Of a stretch of DNA of 64,000 bases, positions 1-9,358 are shown piece after piece; the first letter of the stretch is position 1; every line of letters starts with the position of its first letter. The translations under genes and the position numbers were made by a program. The notes below the pieces were generated by a model. It made no database searches and had not been told where the DNA came from. It worked only from the letters and a program-made list of their open reading frames with translations. Source of the DNA: Shewanella sp. MR-4 (GTDB lineage Bacteria; Pseudomonadota; Gammaproteobacteria; Enterobacterales; Shewanellaceae); contig NC_008321.1 of the NCBI RefSeq assembly GCF_000014685.1, positions 1,054,001 to 1,118,000 of the forward strand, written 5' to 3'.

Positions 1-439
1 CACCCTGCTTGAGGGCTTGGCTAACAAGTTGCGACTCTTGCCTTAAGACGTCTAATGACCACTGTGGTGGCACACCGGCGTGGGTCATGATGACCTTGTG
101 CTCTGGCAACTCCCGCATTAAGGGTTGCTGCCTTAACCAATAGATTAAACTGGCAATATCGGGCGCATTTAACAGCGGCGCGAGGTTATCGCTGGGTTTA
201 TCCCGCTTGAGTTTGCCATGGAGAGCGAGCAGATGCAGATCGTGATTACCGAGGACGGTTTTGCCCGCATCCCCTAGGGATTGAAAATAGCGCAGCGTGG
301 CTAATGAATCGGGACCTCTGGCGACCAAATCGCCCACCGCCCAGAGTTCATCGCGGGATGGGTTAAAGTCGACCTCAGCAAGTAATCGTTTTAATTCGGC
401 AAAACAGCCTTGGACATCACCAACAAAATAATGGGCCAC
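1..439 (-). CDS. apaH: Diadenosine tetraphosphatase ApaH, N-terminal part (cut by window edge)
   Basis: Symmetrical Ap4A hydrolase that splits diadenosine tetraphosphate into two ADP in the cytoplasm. Only the first 146 codons lie in the window; the C-terminus runs off the left edge. The metallophosphoesterase signatures are readable in order: GDVQG at about residues 7-11, GDLVARGP near 38, GNHD near 62 and a THAG block near 118. The start is a GTG at 437-439, placed a few bases after a GAAAGGAT ribosome binding site; no ATG fits the family N-terminus. It lies just downstream of apaG, the usual order of the lptD-surA-pdxA-rsmA-apaG-apaH cluster in gammaproteobacteria, so co-transcription is likely. 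Confidence 0.93.
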   Translation of the reverse strand, partial: MAHYFVGDVQGCFAELKRLLAEVDFNPSRDELWAVGDLVARGPDSLATLRYFQSLGDAGKTVLGNHDLHLLALHGKLKRDKPSDNLAPLLNAPDIASLIYWLRQQPLMRELPEHKVIMTHAGVPPQWSLDVLRQESQLVSQALKQG

Positions 440-460
440 AATATCCTTTCTATTTATAAA

Positions 461-841
461 TCAGTGTAATAAACCGGGGAGTGCTAAACGGAAGGGCTTA
501 ATCGTCGCCTTAAAACGTTCGCCAGATTCGCTGACCATACCATAAGTGCCATACATAATGCCAAGGGGCGTATCGAGTACGGTGCCGCTAGTATATTGGT
601 AGGCGGTATTGGGGGGAATCGTTGGGGTTTCGCCGACGACGCCTGCGCCTTGCACTTCACTGATTTTGCCGTTGGCGTCGGTAATAATCCAGTGGCGGGT
701 TTCAAGTTTGGCGGCTTGCTCACCGAGGTTAACTATGGTGATAGTGTAGCTAAAGAGGTATTTCTGATCCTCGGGCGAGGACTGTTGTTCAATGTATTCG
801 GTTTTGACTTCGACTCGGATTGAGTCATCCAATGCGCTCAT
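461..841 (-). CDS. apaG: ApaG domain protein
   Basis: A 126-residue ApaG protein (DUF525, fibronectin-III-like fold). The family is small and cytoplasmic; its biochemical role is not settled, though it accompanies apaH and was first linked to Co2+/Mg2+ resistance. The start chosen is the ATG reading MSALDDS, preceded by AAGGGAGC, which gives the standard family length; the frame remains open upstream to 946 but that extension has no family similarity. A GGGCAC/GTGCCC hairpin at 863-880 lies between it and rsmA without a T-tract, so it looks like an intra-operon mRNA stem rather than a terminator. Confidence 0.93.
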   Translation of the reverse strand: MSALDDSIRVEVKTEYIEQQSSPEDQKYLFSYTITIVNLGEQAAKLETRHWIITDANGKISEVQGAGVVGETPTIPPNTAYQYTSGTVLDTPLGIMYGTYGMVSESGERFKATIKPFRLALPGLLH

Positions 842-896
842 GCTGCTCCCTTTAATAAGATAGGGCACCCTAAAGTGCCCATCAAACTGATATTGC

Positions 897-1703
897 TTAA
901 GCCTGCTTATCACACACCATATTCGCCATGGCGACATATTGTTCAACGCTGATTTGCTCAGGGCGCAGGTTAGGATCTATGCCTAGTTGCTCAAACTCTG
1001 CATCGCTTAACACTTGCTTGAGGTTATTACGCAGTGTTTTACGGCGCATGTTAAAGGCCGTGGTGCACAGCTGGCGCAGTACATTCACATCCTTACAAGG
1101 GAAAGGTTTTTCTGCATAGGGCAGTAGACGTACCACGGCAGAATCGACCTTCGGCGGTGGCGCAAAGCTATGGGGCGGCACTTCGAGTACGGGAACCACT
1201 TGGCAGAAGTACTGTGCCATCACAGTTAAGCGGCCATAGGCCTTGTTGCCAGGGCTTGCCGATAACCGCAGCACCACTTCTTTTTGCAGCATAAAGTGCA
1301 TGGTTTCAATCTGCTCGGCAAATTCGAACAGATGGAACATCAAAGGGGTTGAAATGTTATAGGGTAAGTTACCAAACACTTTGAGTTTTTTACCCGGTAC
1401 CACCAACTGGCTAAAGTCGAACTGCAGCGCATCGCCTTGGTGAATCGTGAGCTTATCCTTAAGTACTGGGTGATTCTGCAAGCGCTCAACCAGATCGCGG
1501 TCTAACTCAACCACGGTCAGGTTATCTATCGCCGTGGCGACAGGTTCGGTTAAGGCGCCAAGGCCGGGGCCGATTTCGACCATCACGTGGTCATTATCGG
1601 GGGCGATGGCACCCACAATGCGGTTAATCACATTGTCGTCGGTTAAGAAGTTTTGTCCGAAACGCTTTCTGGCCGTGTGGCCTAAATGTACTTTGCTACT
1701 CAT
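897..1703 (-). CDS. rsmA: 16S rRNA dimethyladenosine transferase RsmA (KsgA)
   Basis: SAM-dependent enzyme that dimethylates two adjacent adenines in the 3'-terminal hairpin of 16S rRNA during late 30S assembly. The 268-residue length is typical. The N-terminus carries the RKRFGQNFL block, the SAM-binding loop [12 protein letters not shown] follows around residues 43-54, and the catalytic NLPYNIS motif sits near 112. The C-terminal helical domain contains the family [10 protein letters not shown] segment. It begins 14 bases after the pdxA stop, consistent with one operon. Nothing looks truncated or odd. Confidence 0.97.
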
Positions 1704-1717
1704 TAATATCTAATCGT

Positions 1718-2704
1718 TTAGTTTTTTGAGGATAACTCAATGGCTTTATTCAAGGCGCAGACAAAACTGCCAATATCGGCTTTGCCAGTTCCCGCAAGAT
1801 CGAGCGCCGTACCATGGTCAACCGAGGTACGGATATAAGGTAAACCTAAGGTAATGTTTACCGATTTGCCAAATCCCTGTGACTTTAGAACGGGTAAGCC
1901 TTGGTCATGGTACATGGCCAACACGACATCCGCGTCCTGTAAATATTTAGGTTGGAACAGGGTGTCGGCGGGCAGAGGGCCGACAATGTTCATTTGATAT
2001 TCTTCACGCAGTTCATTCAGTGCCGGAATAATCACATCGATTTCTTCCCGGCCAAGATGGCCGTCTTCACCCGCGTGTGGGTTTAAACCACAGACATAAA
2101 TTTTAGGGGAAGCAATGGCAAACTTGCTGATAAGGTCAGCGTGTAAAATCTTGATAATATGATGCAAACGCTGGCGCGTAATGGCTTTTGCCACATAGGC
2201 CAGAGGGATATGGGTGGTCACCAGTGCCACCTGTAAACCTTGGGTTGCTAACATCATGACCACATCAGGGCAGTTGGCCTGATGGGCAAAAAACTCGGTA
2301 TGGCCGCTAAAGGAAATCCCCGCTTGGTTGATGATCCCTTTATGGACTGGGCCTGTGACAACGGCATCAAATTCGCCGCTCATGTTTTTCTCACCCGCAT
2401 AACGCAGGGTTTCAACCACGTAAGCACTGTTTTGCTCATCGAGTTGGCCACAAACGGCGTCGGTCACCAGTTTGAAAGGCGCAATGGTGAGTGTGCCTGC
2501 TTCCTGCGGTTTAGGCGATTGCTCGGGCAAGTAAGGGCGAAACGTGACATTCAGGCCGAGTCGTTTAGCTCGGCTGGCTAATAATTCGGGATCCGCACAA
2601 ACGACTAACTCAGCAGGCCAAGCCTGCTGAGCGAGTTGCACGACTAAATCGGGGCCGATACCCGCAGGTTCTCCGGGGGTAACGGCAATACGTTTAGTGG
2701 TCAA
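1718..2704 (-). CDS. pdxA: 4-hydroxythreonine-4-phosphate dehydrogenase PdxA
   Basis: NAD-dependent oxidation and decarboxylation of 4-phosphohydroxy-L-threonine, a step of the DXP-dependent pyridoxal phosphate pathway in the cytoplasm. The 328-residue protein begins with TPGEPAGIGPD. The three metal-binding histidines are in GHTEFF (about 135), NPHAGE (about 210) and YHDQGLP (about 265), and a GPVHKG substrate loop precedes them. It starts only 6 bases after the surA stop and ends 14 bases before rsmA, so it is translated from the same message as both. Confidence 0.97.
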   Translation of the reverse strand: MTTKRIAVTPGEPAGIGPDLVVQLAQQAWPAELVVCADPELLASRAKRLGLNVTFRPYLPEQSPKPQEAGTLTIAPFKLVTDAVCGQLDEQNSAYVVETLRYAGEKNMSGEFDAVVTGPVHKGIINQAGISFSGHTEFFAHQANCPDVVMMLATQGLQVALVTTHIPLAYVAKAITRQRLHHIIKILHADLISKFAIASPKIYVCGLNPHAGEDGHLGREEIDVIIPALNELREEYQMNIVGPLPADTLFQPKYLQDADVVLAMYHDQGLPVLKSQGFGKSVNITLGLPYIRTSVDHGTALDLAGTGKADIGSFVCALNKAIELSSKN

Positions 2705-2710
2705 TTTACC

Positions 2711-4015
2711 TTAACCTCGGTTTGACTCAGGCTGAAAGACTTCAATGTATGCGTCGGCACGCATTTCGTCTAGCCAGTTTTGCAGTTCTTCATTAAATTT
2801 GCGACGGAAGATCAGTTGGTGAGCACGGTTAGTATTAAATTGATCCGTGGCATCGGTTTTTCTGCGCTCTTCCAGCTGTGTGATATGCCAGCCGTGGGTC
2901 GTACGGAAAGGCTCACTGATTTGGTCTTGGCTTAAGCTGTTAAGGGTTTGCGCAAACTCTGGCACATAAATGCTTGGCTCTGCCCAGCCTAGCTCACCAC
3001 CTTTGGCTGCTGAACCTGGATCTTCAGAATATTGACGCGCTAAATCTTCAAACTTAGCTTCGCCAGAGCGAATTTGCTTTAAGAACTGCTCTAACATGGC
3101 CTTAGCACGATCTTCCGACAGAATTGGCGATGGCTTGAGCAGGATATGACGCGCTCTGACTTCTTCAATTTCTTTGGTTTGTAAGCCACGGGCATCCATG
3201 ATCTTGATAATGTGGAAACCGGCGCCACTCTTGATTGGGCCGATAATATCGCCTTTTTTCGCACCGTTGATGACTTCAGCAAACAGCGTTGGCATCTCGT
3301 TGATGTTCATGTAATCCCAGATACCGCCTTCCAGCGCCTTAGGACCCGATGAAGAGGCGATGGCGGTGCGGCGGAAATCCTCACCACTCTTTAAACGCTC
3401 GAGTACGGCATTTGCGCGCTTGCTCGAGGCTTCCAGTTGTTCACTGTTTGGATTGTTAGGTACGTCAATCAGGATATGGCCGATTTGGTATTCGACGTCC
3501 TTCATGCCTTGCTCTTGGATCAGTTTTACCAGGCCAGTGATTTCCTGTGGTGACACTTGGATACGGCGCTGTACTTGAATACGTTGGATTTCACCCAGGG
3601 TGATTTCTTCACGCAGTTGTTCGCGGTATTGGCCGAAGCTTAACCCTTCGCTCTCGATTTTTTGCTGCATTTGCGCCACGGTCATTTTTTGTTCGCGGGC
3701 AATGTTTTCAATTGCTTGGTCTAACTGTAAGTCACCGATATGCAGACCGATACGATCCGCCATCTGCAACTGCAAACGGGTGAGGATCAGTCGCTCGATA
3801 ACCTGAGTACGCAGTGCACTGTCGGATGGCAACGATTGATTCGCGGCTCTCGCATTGGCTTTTACAGTGTCAATCATGTTGGTGATTTCACTTTCGAGCA
3901 CAATACCGTCGTTGATTTGAACGGCAACACGGTCGATTGGCTGGGGAGCGGCCATAGTAGGCTGGCTGATAGCGAGTGCAAATAAAGCAAAAATCAGATG
4001 TTTACTGGGTTTCAT
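2711..4015 (-). CDS. surA: Periplasmic chaperone / peptidylprolyl isomerase SurA
   Basis: Escorts unfolded outer membrane proteins, including LptD, through the periplasm. 434 residues: a Sec signal peptide (about 1-23, ending near TMA-AP), a SurA N-terminal chaperone domain with an N-helix rich in Gln and Ile, and two parvulin modules starting near the GHILID and ARHILL motifs, the second containing the GGELGW and THGWHI segments. The ATG at 4015 is preferred because AAGGAT lies at the right distance; the frame extends six codons upstream to a GTG without a better site. It is separated from lptD by 220 bases, which is wide for an operon. Confidence 0.96.
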   Translation of the reverse strand: MKPSKHLIFALFALAISQPTMAAPQPIDRVAVQINDGIVLESEITNMIDTVKANARAANQSLPSDSALRTQVIERLILTRLQLQMADRIGLHIGDLQLDQAIENIAREQKMTVAQMQQKIESEGLSFGQYREQLREEITLGEIQRIQVQRRIQVSPQEITGLVKLIQEQGMKDVEYQIGHILIDVPNNPNSEQLEASSKRANAVLERLKSGEDFRRTAIASSSGPKALEGGIWDYMNINEMPTLFAEVINGAKKGDIIGPIKSGAGFHIIKIMDARGLQTKEIEEVRARHILLKPSPILSEDRAKAMLEQFLKQIRSGEAKFEDLARQYSEDPGSAAKGGELGWAEPSIYVPEFAQTLNSLSQDQISEPFRTTHGWHITQLEERRKTDATDQFNTNRAHQLIFRRKFNEELQNWLDEMRADAYIEVFQPESNRG

Positions 4016-4235
4016 CCACAAAATCCTTGGCACGTTCTAAGGTCAAATTCGACGGCTTATTTAAGTTAACTTTACCATTTATATCGAAATTACAGTGAGT
4101 TGCCTAAATGTTCTTTTGTTAGTAACTCTAAAAGTGTGCGTTCCGAGACTTTTTTGGGGAGGAGCGCACGGCTTTCATTAACCTGTTTGGACTCTCAGTC
4201 CTTGTTGAGGTTCAGCAATCTACCACAAATCTTTG

Positions 4236-6533
4236 CTAATTCCTCAGATAAAGCGGTTTTCTGTAGTTAAACAGACCATCATTGAGCATATCCGATACGC
4301 CTAATGGGCCTGAACCACCGAGTCCTTTGATGACTAAATTCAGGTAAACACCGCTTTCAAATTGCTCGCGCTCATCGATAACGGCCGAACCAATGTTGTC
4401 ATCGTAATTGGTCTTAATTCGGTAGTGATAGCTGAGGCGGATTGCATAACAGCATGATTCATATTGGAAACCTGTATAGGTTTCTATGCTGCGGCTCTCG
4501 TTGAGGTCGTAATACCAGTTACCGACAAAATACAGGCTGTCGTTAATTGGCCATGCGCCACGCACACCCGCTTGGGAAATATTCACCAGATCGTTAGTGT
4601 TGGAGTTCAATAGATCCGGTACATAACGATAACTGAGCTGCAATAGTTTATTGGCTTCGGGGCGGAAGTCTAAGGTGACTTCGGTCTTCTTGTTATTGCT
4701 CGAGTTGGTGTCGTATTGAATCGCCGCACCTAAATACCAGTCATGGCTTAAGCGGGTATCTAACTCGGCGGCCAATACTGAGGTCGATTGATTTTGCTCG
4801 AAGAGGTTATCTTCGTAACCCAGCTTACTGTCCTGCAGATAGAGGATCTGACCTAGGCTGAACTTAGTCGCCTCTTGGTTGTGATCGTCGAAGAAACGCG
4901 TGGTCACACCTAGGGTCACTTGGTTTGCATCGGCGATGCGGTCAAGACCTGAGAAACGGCGGTCGCGGAACAGACCAAAGTAGTCGTCCTGCAATTGGGC
5001 GGTATCGTAAATGCCGATGCCACGTTGATCTTCATAACCCACGTACAAATACTGGAACTGAGGTTCGAGTGTCTGACGGTAGTTTTGATCGAACAGTTCG
5101 GTAAAACGCTCGAAGTTGATCTGTCCATTGATCCGCACCTGTGGAATCGTGCGGCTCACTGTATCGTCTAAACCATCGAAGGCACTGTTATTTTGTTCCT
5201 GCCAATAGTTGGTTTGCATCAGTTTGACTTGGCTAGTCAGCGAACCTGAAGGACCATGAATAGGTAGCGTCAGGCTAGGCGCCATATGCAAACGGGTGGC
5301 GGTATTCATATCGCTGTCATCATGGGCGAAGTTGGTCAACTCAGAGTTAAAGCCAAAGTCCAAGTTGTTCCAAAAGTCGGCGGCGCGGTAGTTAAAATTC
5401 ACCTGCGGCATCACTTGATAAGGCTTTTCGTCCTCACCCAGTACTTTAATGTCTTGCACCCGCGTGCTGATATCCCAGTTACGCTCAAAGTAGCTGACTT
5501 CACCAATCCGCGATAACTGGTTATCGGTGGCGCGGTTCACATCAGACTTTAAGTCGTTGAAATAGTTGTTGTCAGACACTTCGGTAAAGTTGGCAAGTAC
5601 CCGCCAGTTTTTATCGATGGCGCCTTGGTGTTGCCAGTTATAGAGGTAACGATTTGGACTACCGCTGAGCATCTGATCGTTGCCCAAATACTCTAGATTC
5701 AAGCGGCCACTTTGGGCCTCACCCGCGAGATAGCGAAACTCTGTCTTAGTGAATAAACCACGGCTAGACATATAGTTAGGTGTAAAGGTGAGGTCATACT
5801 CAGGCGCGATATTCCAATAATAGGGCGCGGAAACTTCAAAACCGTTGGTGGTACTAGTGCTAAAGCTAGGGTAGAGGAAGCCGGTTTTACGTTTATCGGA
5901 AACTGGCACCGTCATATAAGGAATGTAGAACACCGGAATATCGGCAATTCTCAGCTTTGCATTCCAAATCTCGCCCCATTCTTCTTCACTGTTAATCTTA
6001 ATTTTTTCCGCTTCGAGCAGCCAAGAGACATTGTCCGGCGGGCAGGTCGTGAAGTTAGTGTTGGTCAAGATAAGGTTGTTATTCATGGTGATTTGCAGTT
6101 TTTCGGCATCGCCGTGAACCTGCTGACCATGGAGCCAATACTGGGCACCCTTTAGGGTGGCGCGGTTGCTGCGCATCTGTGCCTGCAGCGAATCGGCGGT
6201 AACGGTAAAAATATTGTCTTGGAAGACGAGGTTGCCATTGGCATCGAACTGCTCGGTCGCCTGATCGAGAATCGCCTCATCGGCGGCAATGTGTCTGTCG
6301 CCCTGACTGAAGACCACATCACCGGTAAAAATGGCTTGTTTGCCCATTTCGGCGTTTGAGCGATCCGAAACAATACGAATTTTCTCTTGATCCGCGGCGC
6401 TTAGGCCGGGTTGAGATACGATACGAGGTACTGGCGGTTCGATGACACATTGTGACGCTGAGGCTGTTGGAGATTCGTCTGCCAGGACTAGTTGCGGTAA
6501 CAGGCTCAAGGCCAGAAAGTAACGGATCTGCAT
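4236..6533 (-). CDS. lptD: LPS-assembly protein LptD
   Basis: Outer membrane barrel of the LptD/E translocon that inserts lipopolysaccharide into the outer leaflet. 765 residues with a signal peptide (about 1-18), an OstA/LptA-like periplasmic jellyroll (about 50-160) and a large C-terminal barrel. The four cysteines of the functionally essential disulfides are present: one near residue 29, one in TTCPPD near 174 and the consecutive pair in ESCCY near 695. It heads the gene run towards surA, the chaperone that helps fold it. The upstream region contains a sigma-E-like promoter. Confidence 0.96.
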   Translation of the reverse strand: MQIRYFLALSLLPQLVLADESPTASASQCVIEPPVPRIVSQPGLSAADQEKIRIVSDRSNAEMGKQAIFTGDVVFSQGDRHIAADEAILDQATEQFDANGNLVFQDNIFTVTADSLQAQMRSNRATLKGAQYWLHGQQVHGDAEKLQITMNNNLILTNTNFTTCPPDNVSWLLEAEKIKINSEEEWGEIWNAKLRIADIPVFYIPYMTVPVSDKRKTGFLYPSFSTSTTNGFEVSAPYYWNIAPEYDLTFTPNYMSSRGLFTKTEFRYLAGEAQSGRLNLEYLGNDQMLSGSPNRYLYNWQHQGAIDKNWRVLANFTEVSDNNYFNDLKSDVNRATDNQLSRIGEVSYFERNWDISTRVQDIKVLGEDEKPYQVMPQVNFNYRAADFWNNLDFGFNSELTNFAHDDSDMNTATRLHMAPSLTLPIHGPSGSLTSQVKLMQTNYWQEQNNSAFDGLDDTVSRTIPQVRINGQINFERFTELFDQNYRQTLEPQFQYLYVGYEDQRGIGIYDTAQLQDDYFGLFRDRRFSGLDRIADANQVTLGVTTRFFDDHNQEATKFSLGQILYLQDSKLGYEDNLFEQNQSTSVLAAELDTRLSHDWYLGAAIQYDTNSSNNKKTEVTLDFRPEANKLLQLSYRYVPDLLNSNTNDLVNISQAGVRGAWPINDSLYFVGNWYYDLNESRSIETYTGFQYESCCYAIRLSYHYRIKTNYDDNIGSAVIDEREQFESGVYLNLVIKGLGGSGPLGVSDMLNDGLFNYRKPLYLRN

Positions 6534-6560
6534 CTTAGGTCAATAATAATGATTTCTTTG

Positions 6561-6589
6561 TCTGGACAAGTATCGACGGGGAAAGTTGC
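6561..6589 (-). promoter_or_regulatory. Possible sigma-E promoter of lptD
   Basis: On the minus strand, GCAACTT (6589-6583) and TCCAGA (6566-6561) are separated by about 16 bases and lie roughly 30 bases before lptD. The E. coli sigma-E consensus is GGAACTT-N15/16-TCNAA, so the upstream hexamer differs by one base and the downstream element matches partly. In E. coli the lptD-surA operon is known to be sigma-E controlled; the assignment here is inference. Confidence 0.4.
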
Positions 6590-6690
6590 AAACTACAAGT
6601 GCAACGCAGCAAATAAATCTCTCAATTTCTTAGCTGTTTCCAAATTATATGCCAGCTATAATAAAGCAATTTTTCTATAAGAGCCATGAA

Positions 6691-7740
6691 ATGACCTTAT
6701 CCGACTCGAGATTTATTTCCCTTAATCAGTGGCTGAACCGTTATTTTTCCTATGATGTGACCCCGATTCTGATTTCCGGTGACGCCAGTTTTAGGCGCTA
6801 TTTCCGGGTCACGGACCGCGATGCGAGCTACATTGTTGCCGATTCGCCGCCCGCCTTAGTGCCTATCGCACCTTTTATCGCCCTCGCCAGTGCCTATGCG
6901 GCGGCGGGACTGACAGTTCCAAAAGTCATCGCCTCCGATGCCGAGCAAGGCTTTATGCTTCTGAGCGATCTTGGGGATACTCAGTTGTTGTCTGTGCTGA
7001 CCGATGCGAATGTGGCTGACTACTATCGCCGCGCCTTGGCATTATTGCCTCAGGTGGCCTCAGTGGTTGAGAGCCTTGACCCTGTCACTGGCAGCACGCA
7101 GCCATTGCCTTTATATGATGAGGCGTTTGTGCGCCGTGAGCTGGGGATTTTTACCGAGTGGCTGTTAGAGAGACATTTACAGCTTGAACTTAGCCATGAG
7201 GAACGCTCACTGGTAGAGCAGAGTTTTGACCTCTTGGTGGAAAATGCCCTCGCACAACCTAAGGTGGGGATGCACCGCGATTACCACAGCCGTAACTTGA
7301 TGCTCAAAGAGGGCGAGCTGTGCGTGATTGATTTTCAAGATGCGGTGCTAGGGCCTGTGACCTACGATGCAGTGTCATTACTGCGGGATTGCTATGTGCG
7401 TTGGCCGCAAACCATGGTGCAGGAATTAATGCAGCAGCATTATCAACAAGTGCTTGAGTTGGGGCAAATCCCGGCGCAGACATCTTTTATCCAGTATCAA
7501 ACCTGGTTTGATTTAATGGGGCTGCAGCGCCATATCAAGGCGGCGGGGATTTTTGCGCGTTTACACTATCGTGATAACAAGCCCGCCTATATGGCCGATA
7601 TTCCGTTAACCTTGTCGTATATTGTGGATATTGCCAACCTTTATCCAGCGCTCACACCATTTTCCGCTTGGGTGCAATCGCGCATAGTGCCTGCGTTTAT
7701 GGCCAAGGGAAAAGATACTCAGCAGGGAGACAAGCAATGA
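6691..7740 (+). CDS. amgK: Anomeric N-acetylmuramate/N-acetylglucosamine kinase AmgK
   Basis: Aminoglycoside-phosphotransferase-fold sugar kinase. In the AmgK-MurU cell-wall recycling route it phosphorylates MurNAc at C1. The 349-residue protein carries the nucleotide loop with GDASFRRYFRV near residue 30, the catalytic GMHRDYHSRN loop (HRDxHxxN) near 190 and the metal-binding DFQD motif near 215. The start at 6691 (MTLSDS) matches family length; the frame is open 14 codons upstream. Its stop overlaps the murU start (ATGA), a strong sign of translational coupling and of the paired function. It diverges from lptD. Confidence 0.88.
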   Translation: MTLSDSRFISLNQWLNRYFSYDVTPILISGDASFRRYFRVTDRDASYIVADSPPALVPIAPFIALASAYAAAGLTVPKVIASDAEQGFMLLSDLGDTQLLSVLTDANVADYYRRALALLPQVASVVESLDPVTGSTQPLPLYDEAFVRRELGIFTEWLLERHLQLELSHEERSLVEQSFDLLVENALAQPKVGMHRDYHSRNLMLKEGELCVIDFQDAVLGPVTYDAVSLLRDCYVRWPQTMVQELMQQHYQQVLELGQIPAQTSFIQYQTWFDLMGLQRHIKAAGIFARLHYRDNKPAYMADIPLTLSYIVDIANLYPALTPFSAWVQSRIVPAFMAKGKDTQQGDKQ

Positions 7741-8405
7741 AGGCCATGATCCTAGCCGCAGGTAGGGGAGAGCGTTTACGCCCTTTGACCGACACCCTAC
7801 CCAAACCTTTAGTGCCCGTCTTAGGTAAACCGCTGATTGTGTACCATATCGAGAAGTTGGCCGCGGTGGGGATTGTGGATATTGTGATTAATCATGCTTG
7901 GCTCGGGCATAAGCTGGTAGAAACCTTAGGCGATGGTCACGCCTTTGGGGTCAAAATCCAATATAGCGCTGAAGCATCGGCCCTCGAAACCGGAGGCGGA
8001 ATTAAGCAGGCCTTATCTTTGCTGACTGACGGCGACTCGGATGCGCCGTTTTTAGTGCTCAATGGTGATGTGTTTATCGATGCCTTGCCGACGATTACCC
8101 CCTTAGCGGATACTGCTCTGGCGCATTTATGGTTGGTGCCGAATCCCGAGCAACATCCAAACGGTGACTTTGCCTTGGAACAGGGCCTTGTACGTGAGCA
8201 GGGTGAGCAAAAATACACTTTCTCTGGCATGGGTTTATATCGCCCATCATTATTTGATGGCACGCCGGATGATGCCTTTGCCCTTGGGCCTTTGCTGCGG
8301 GCTAAAATGGCCGATGGCTTGATCACCGGGGCACACTTTAATGGACTCTGGTGCGATGTCGGGACGATTGCACGTCTGCAAGCATTAGAGTCAGCGCTGG
8401 CGTAA
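7737..8405 (+). CDS. murU: N-acetylmuramate-1-phosphate uridylyltransferase MurU
   Basis: Nucleotidyltransferase that converts MurNAc-1-phosphate to UDP-MurNAc, bypassing the fosfomycin-sensitive MurA step in peptidoglycan recycling. 222 residues. The N-terminus has the pyrophosphorylase signature LAAGRGERLRPLT followed by PKPLVPV, and LNGDVF near residue 100 supplies the metal-binding aspartate. The ATG overlaps the amgK stop, which fixes the start even though the frame is open further upstream. The pair amgK-murU beside lptD is also found in pseudomonads. Confidence 0.9.
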   Translation: MKAMILAAGRGERLRPLTDTLPKPLVPVLGKPLIVYHIEKLAAVGIVDIVINHAWLGHKLVETLGDGHAFGVKIQYSAEASALETGGGIKQALSLLTDGDSDAPFLVLNGDVFIDALPTITPLADTALAHLWLVPNPEQHPNGDFALEQGLVREQGEQKYTFSGMGLYRPSLFDGTPDDAFALGPLLRAKMADGLITGAHFNGLWCDVGTIARLQALESALA

Positions 8406-8514
8406 TGGCAAGGCATATCGCCTTATCGCCTAACGCCTAAGGTTTAGCGCCTTGAGTGAACGGTTTCACTCGCCATGTCGATTGACTGAATAAATTATCA
8501 AATTGGGAATTAAG

Positions 8515-9303
8515 ATGCGCCTTTGGGGTAAGTTTTTTGGATTTGTTATCGGGTTTATGTTTGGCCGTATTTTCGGTGCGCTACTGGGCTTATGGCTTGG
8601 GCATCTCTACGATAAACGCGCCGGTGGTGGCGCCAGTTTTAGTCAGATCTTAGGTCAGGCTAAAAATCGACAGGGGATATTTTTTAATACCACCTTCGCC
8701 GTAATGGGTCATGTGGCCAAGGCGTCGGGTCGAGTGACTGAAACCGATATCCGTATCGCGACTATGTTGATGGACCAGATGCGCCTAACGGGTGAAGCCC
8801 GTAAAGAGGCGCAGCAGGCGTTCCGTGAGGGTAAAGAGCCAGACTTTGACCTACGTAGCAGCTTGCAAGCCTTTCGCGCCGTGACCCAAGGTCGCCAAGA
8901 ACTGGTGCAAATGTTTATCGAGATCCAAATTCAAACCGCCTTATCGGACGGTGAGCTCGATCCCGCTGAGCATGCAATCCTGATGACGGTGGCCCAAGAG
9001 TTAGGTTATGGTCGTGGGCAACTCGATGAATTACTTAAACGTTGGCAAGCGGAATACCGTTTCCACCAGACTTCTAATGGAAATAAAACCTCGATTACTG
9101 ACGCCTATCATTTGCTCGGCATTAATGCCGAGGCGACGGATCAAGAGGTGAAACGGGCTTATCGCAAGTTGATGAATGAACACCATCCCGATAAGTTAAT
9201 CGCTAAGGGATTACCACCCGAGATGATGGAAATTGCCAATCGTAAAGCGCAGGACATCCAAGCTGCGTACGACAGGGTGAAATCGGAGCGCGGCATGCGC
9301 TAA
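8515..9303 (+). CDS. djlA: Co-chaperone DjlA
   Basis: Membrane-anchored J-domain protein that stimulates DnaK and, in E. coli, influences the Rcs envelope stress response. 262 residues: an N-terminal glycine-rich transmembrane segment (about 5-28, with the small-residue pattern of the known dimerising helix), a central TerB-like helical domain (about 50-175) and a C-terminal J domain (about 195-262) with the diagnostic HPD tripeptide in EHHPDKL. ATG at 8515 is preferred over an in-frame TTG four codons upstream. Confidence 0.95.
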   Translation: MRLWGKFFGFVIGFMFGRIFGALLGLWLGHLYDKRAGGGASFSQILGQAKNRQGIFFNTTFAVMGHVAKASGRVTETDIRIATMLMDQMRLTGEARKEAQQAFREGKEPDFDLRSSLQAFRAVTQGRQELVQMFIEIQIQTALSDGELDPAEHAILMTVAQELGYGRGQLDELLKRWQAEYRFHQTSNGNKTSITDAYHLLGINAEATDQEVKRAYRKLMNEHHPDKLIAKGLPPEMMEIANRKAQDIQAAYDRVKSERGMR

Positions 9304-9358
9304 CGCTTCGGTTAAAGTTGTCGACGCAAGGAATAATAACGACAGATAAGGGATTAAG

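Noticed and set aside
4136..4169. GTGCG/CGCAC hairpin between lptD and surA as a terminator
   Set aside because: Long loop, one mismatch and no T-run on the minus strand at its end; it may be an mRNA stem only.
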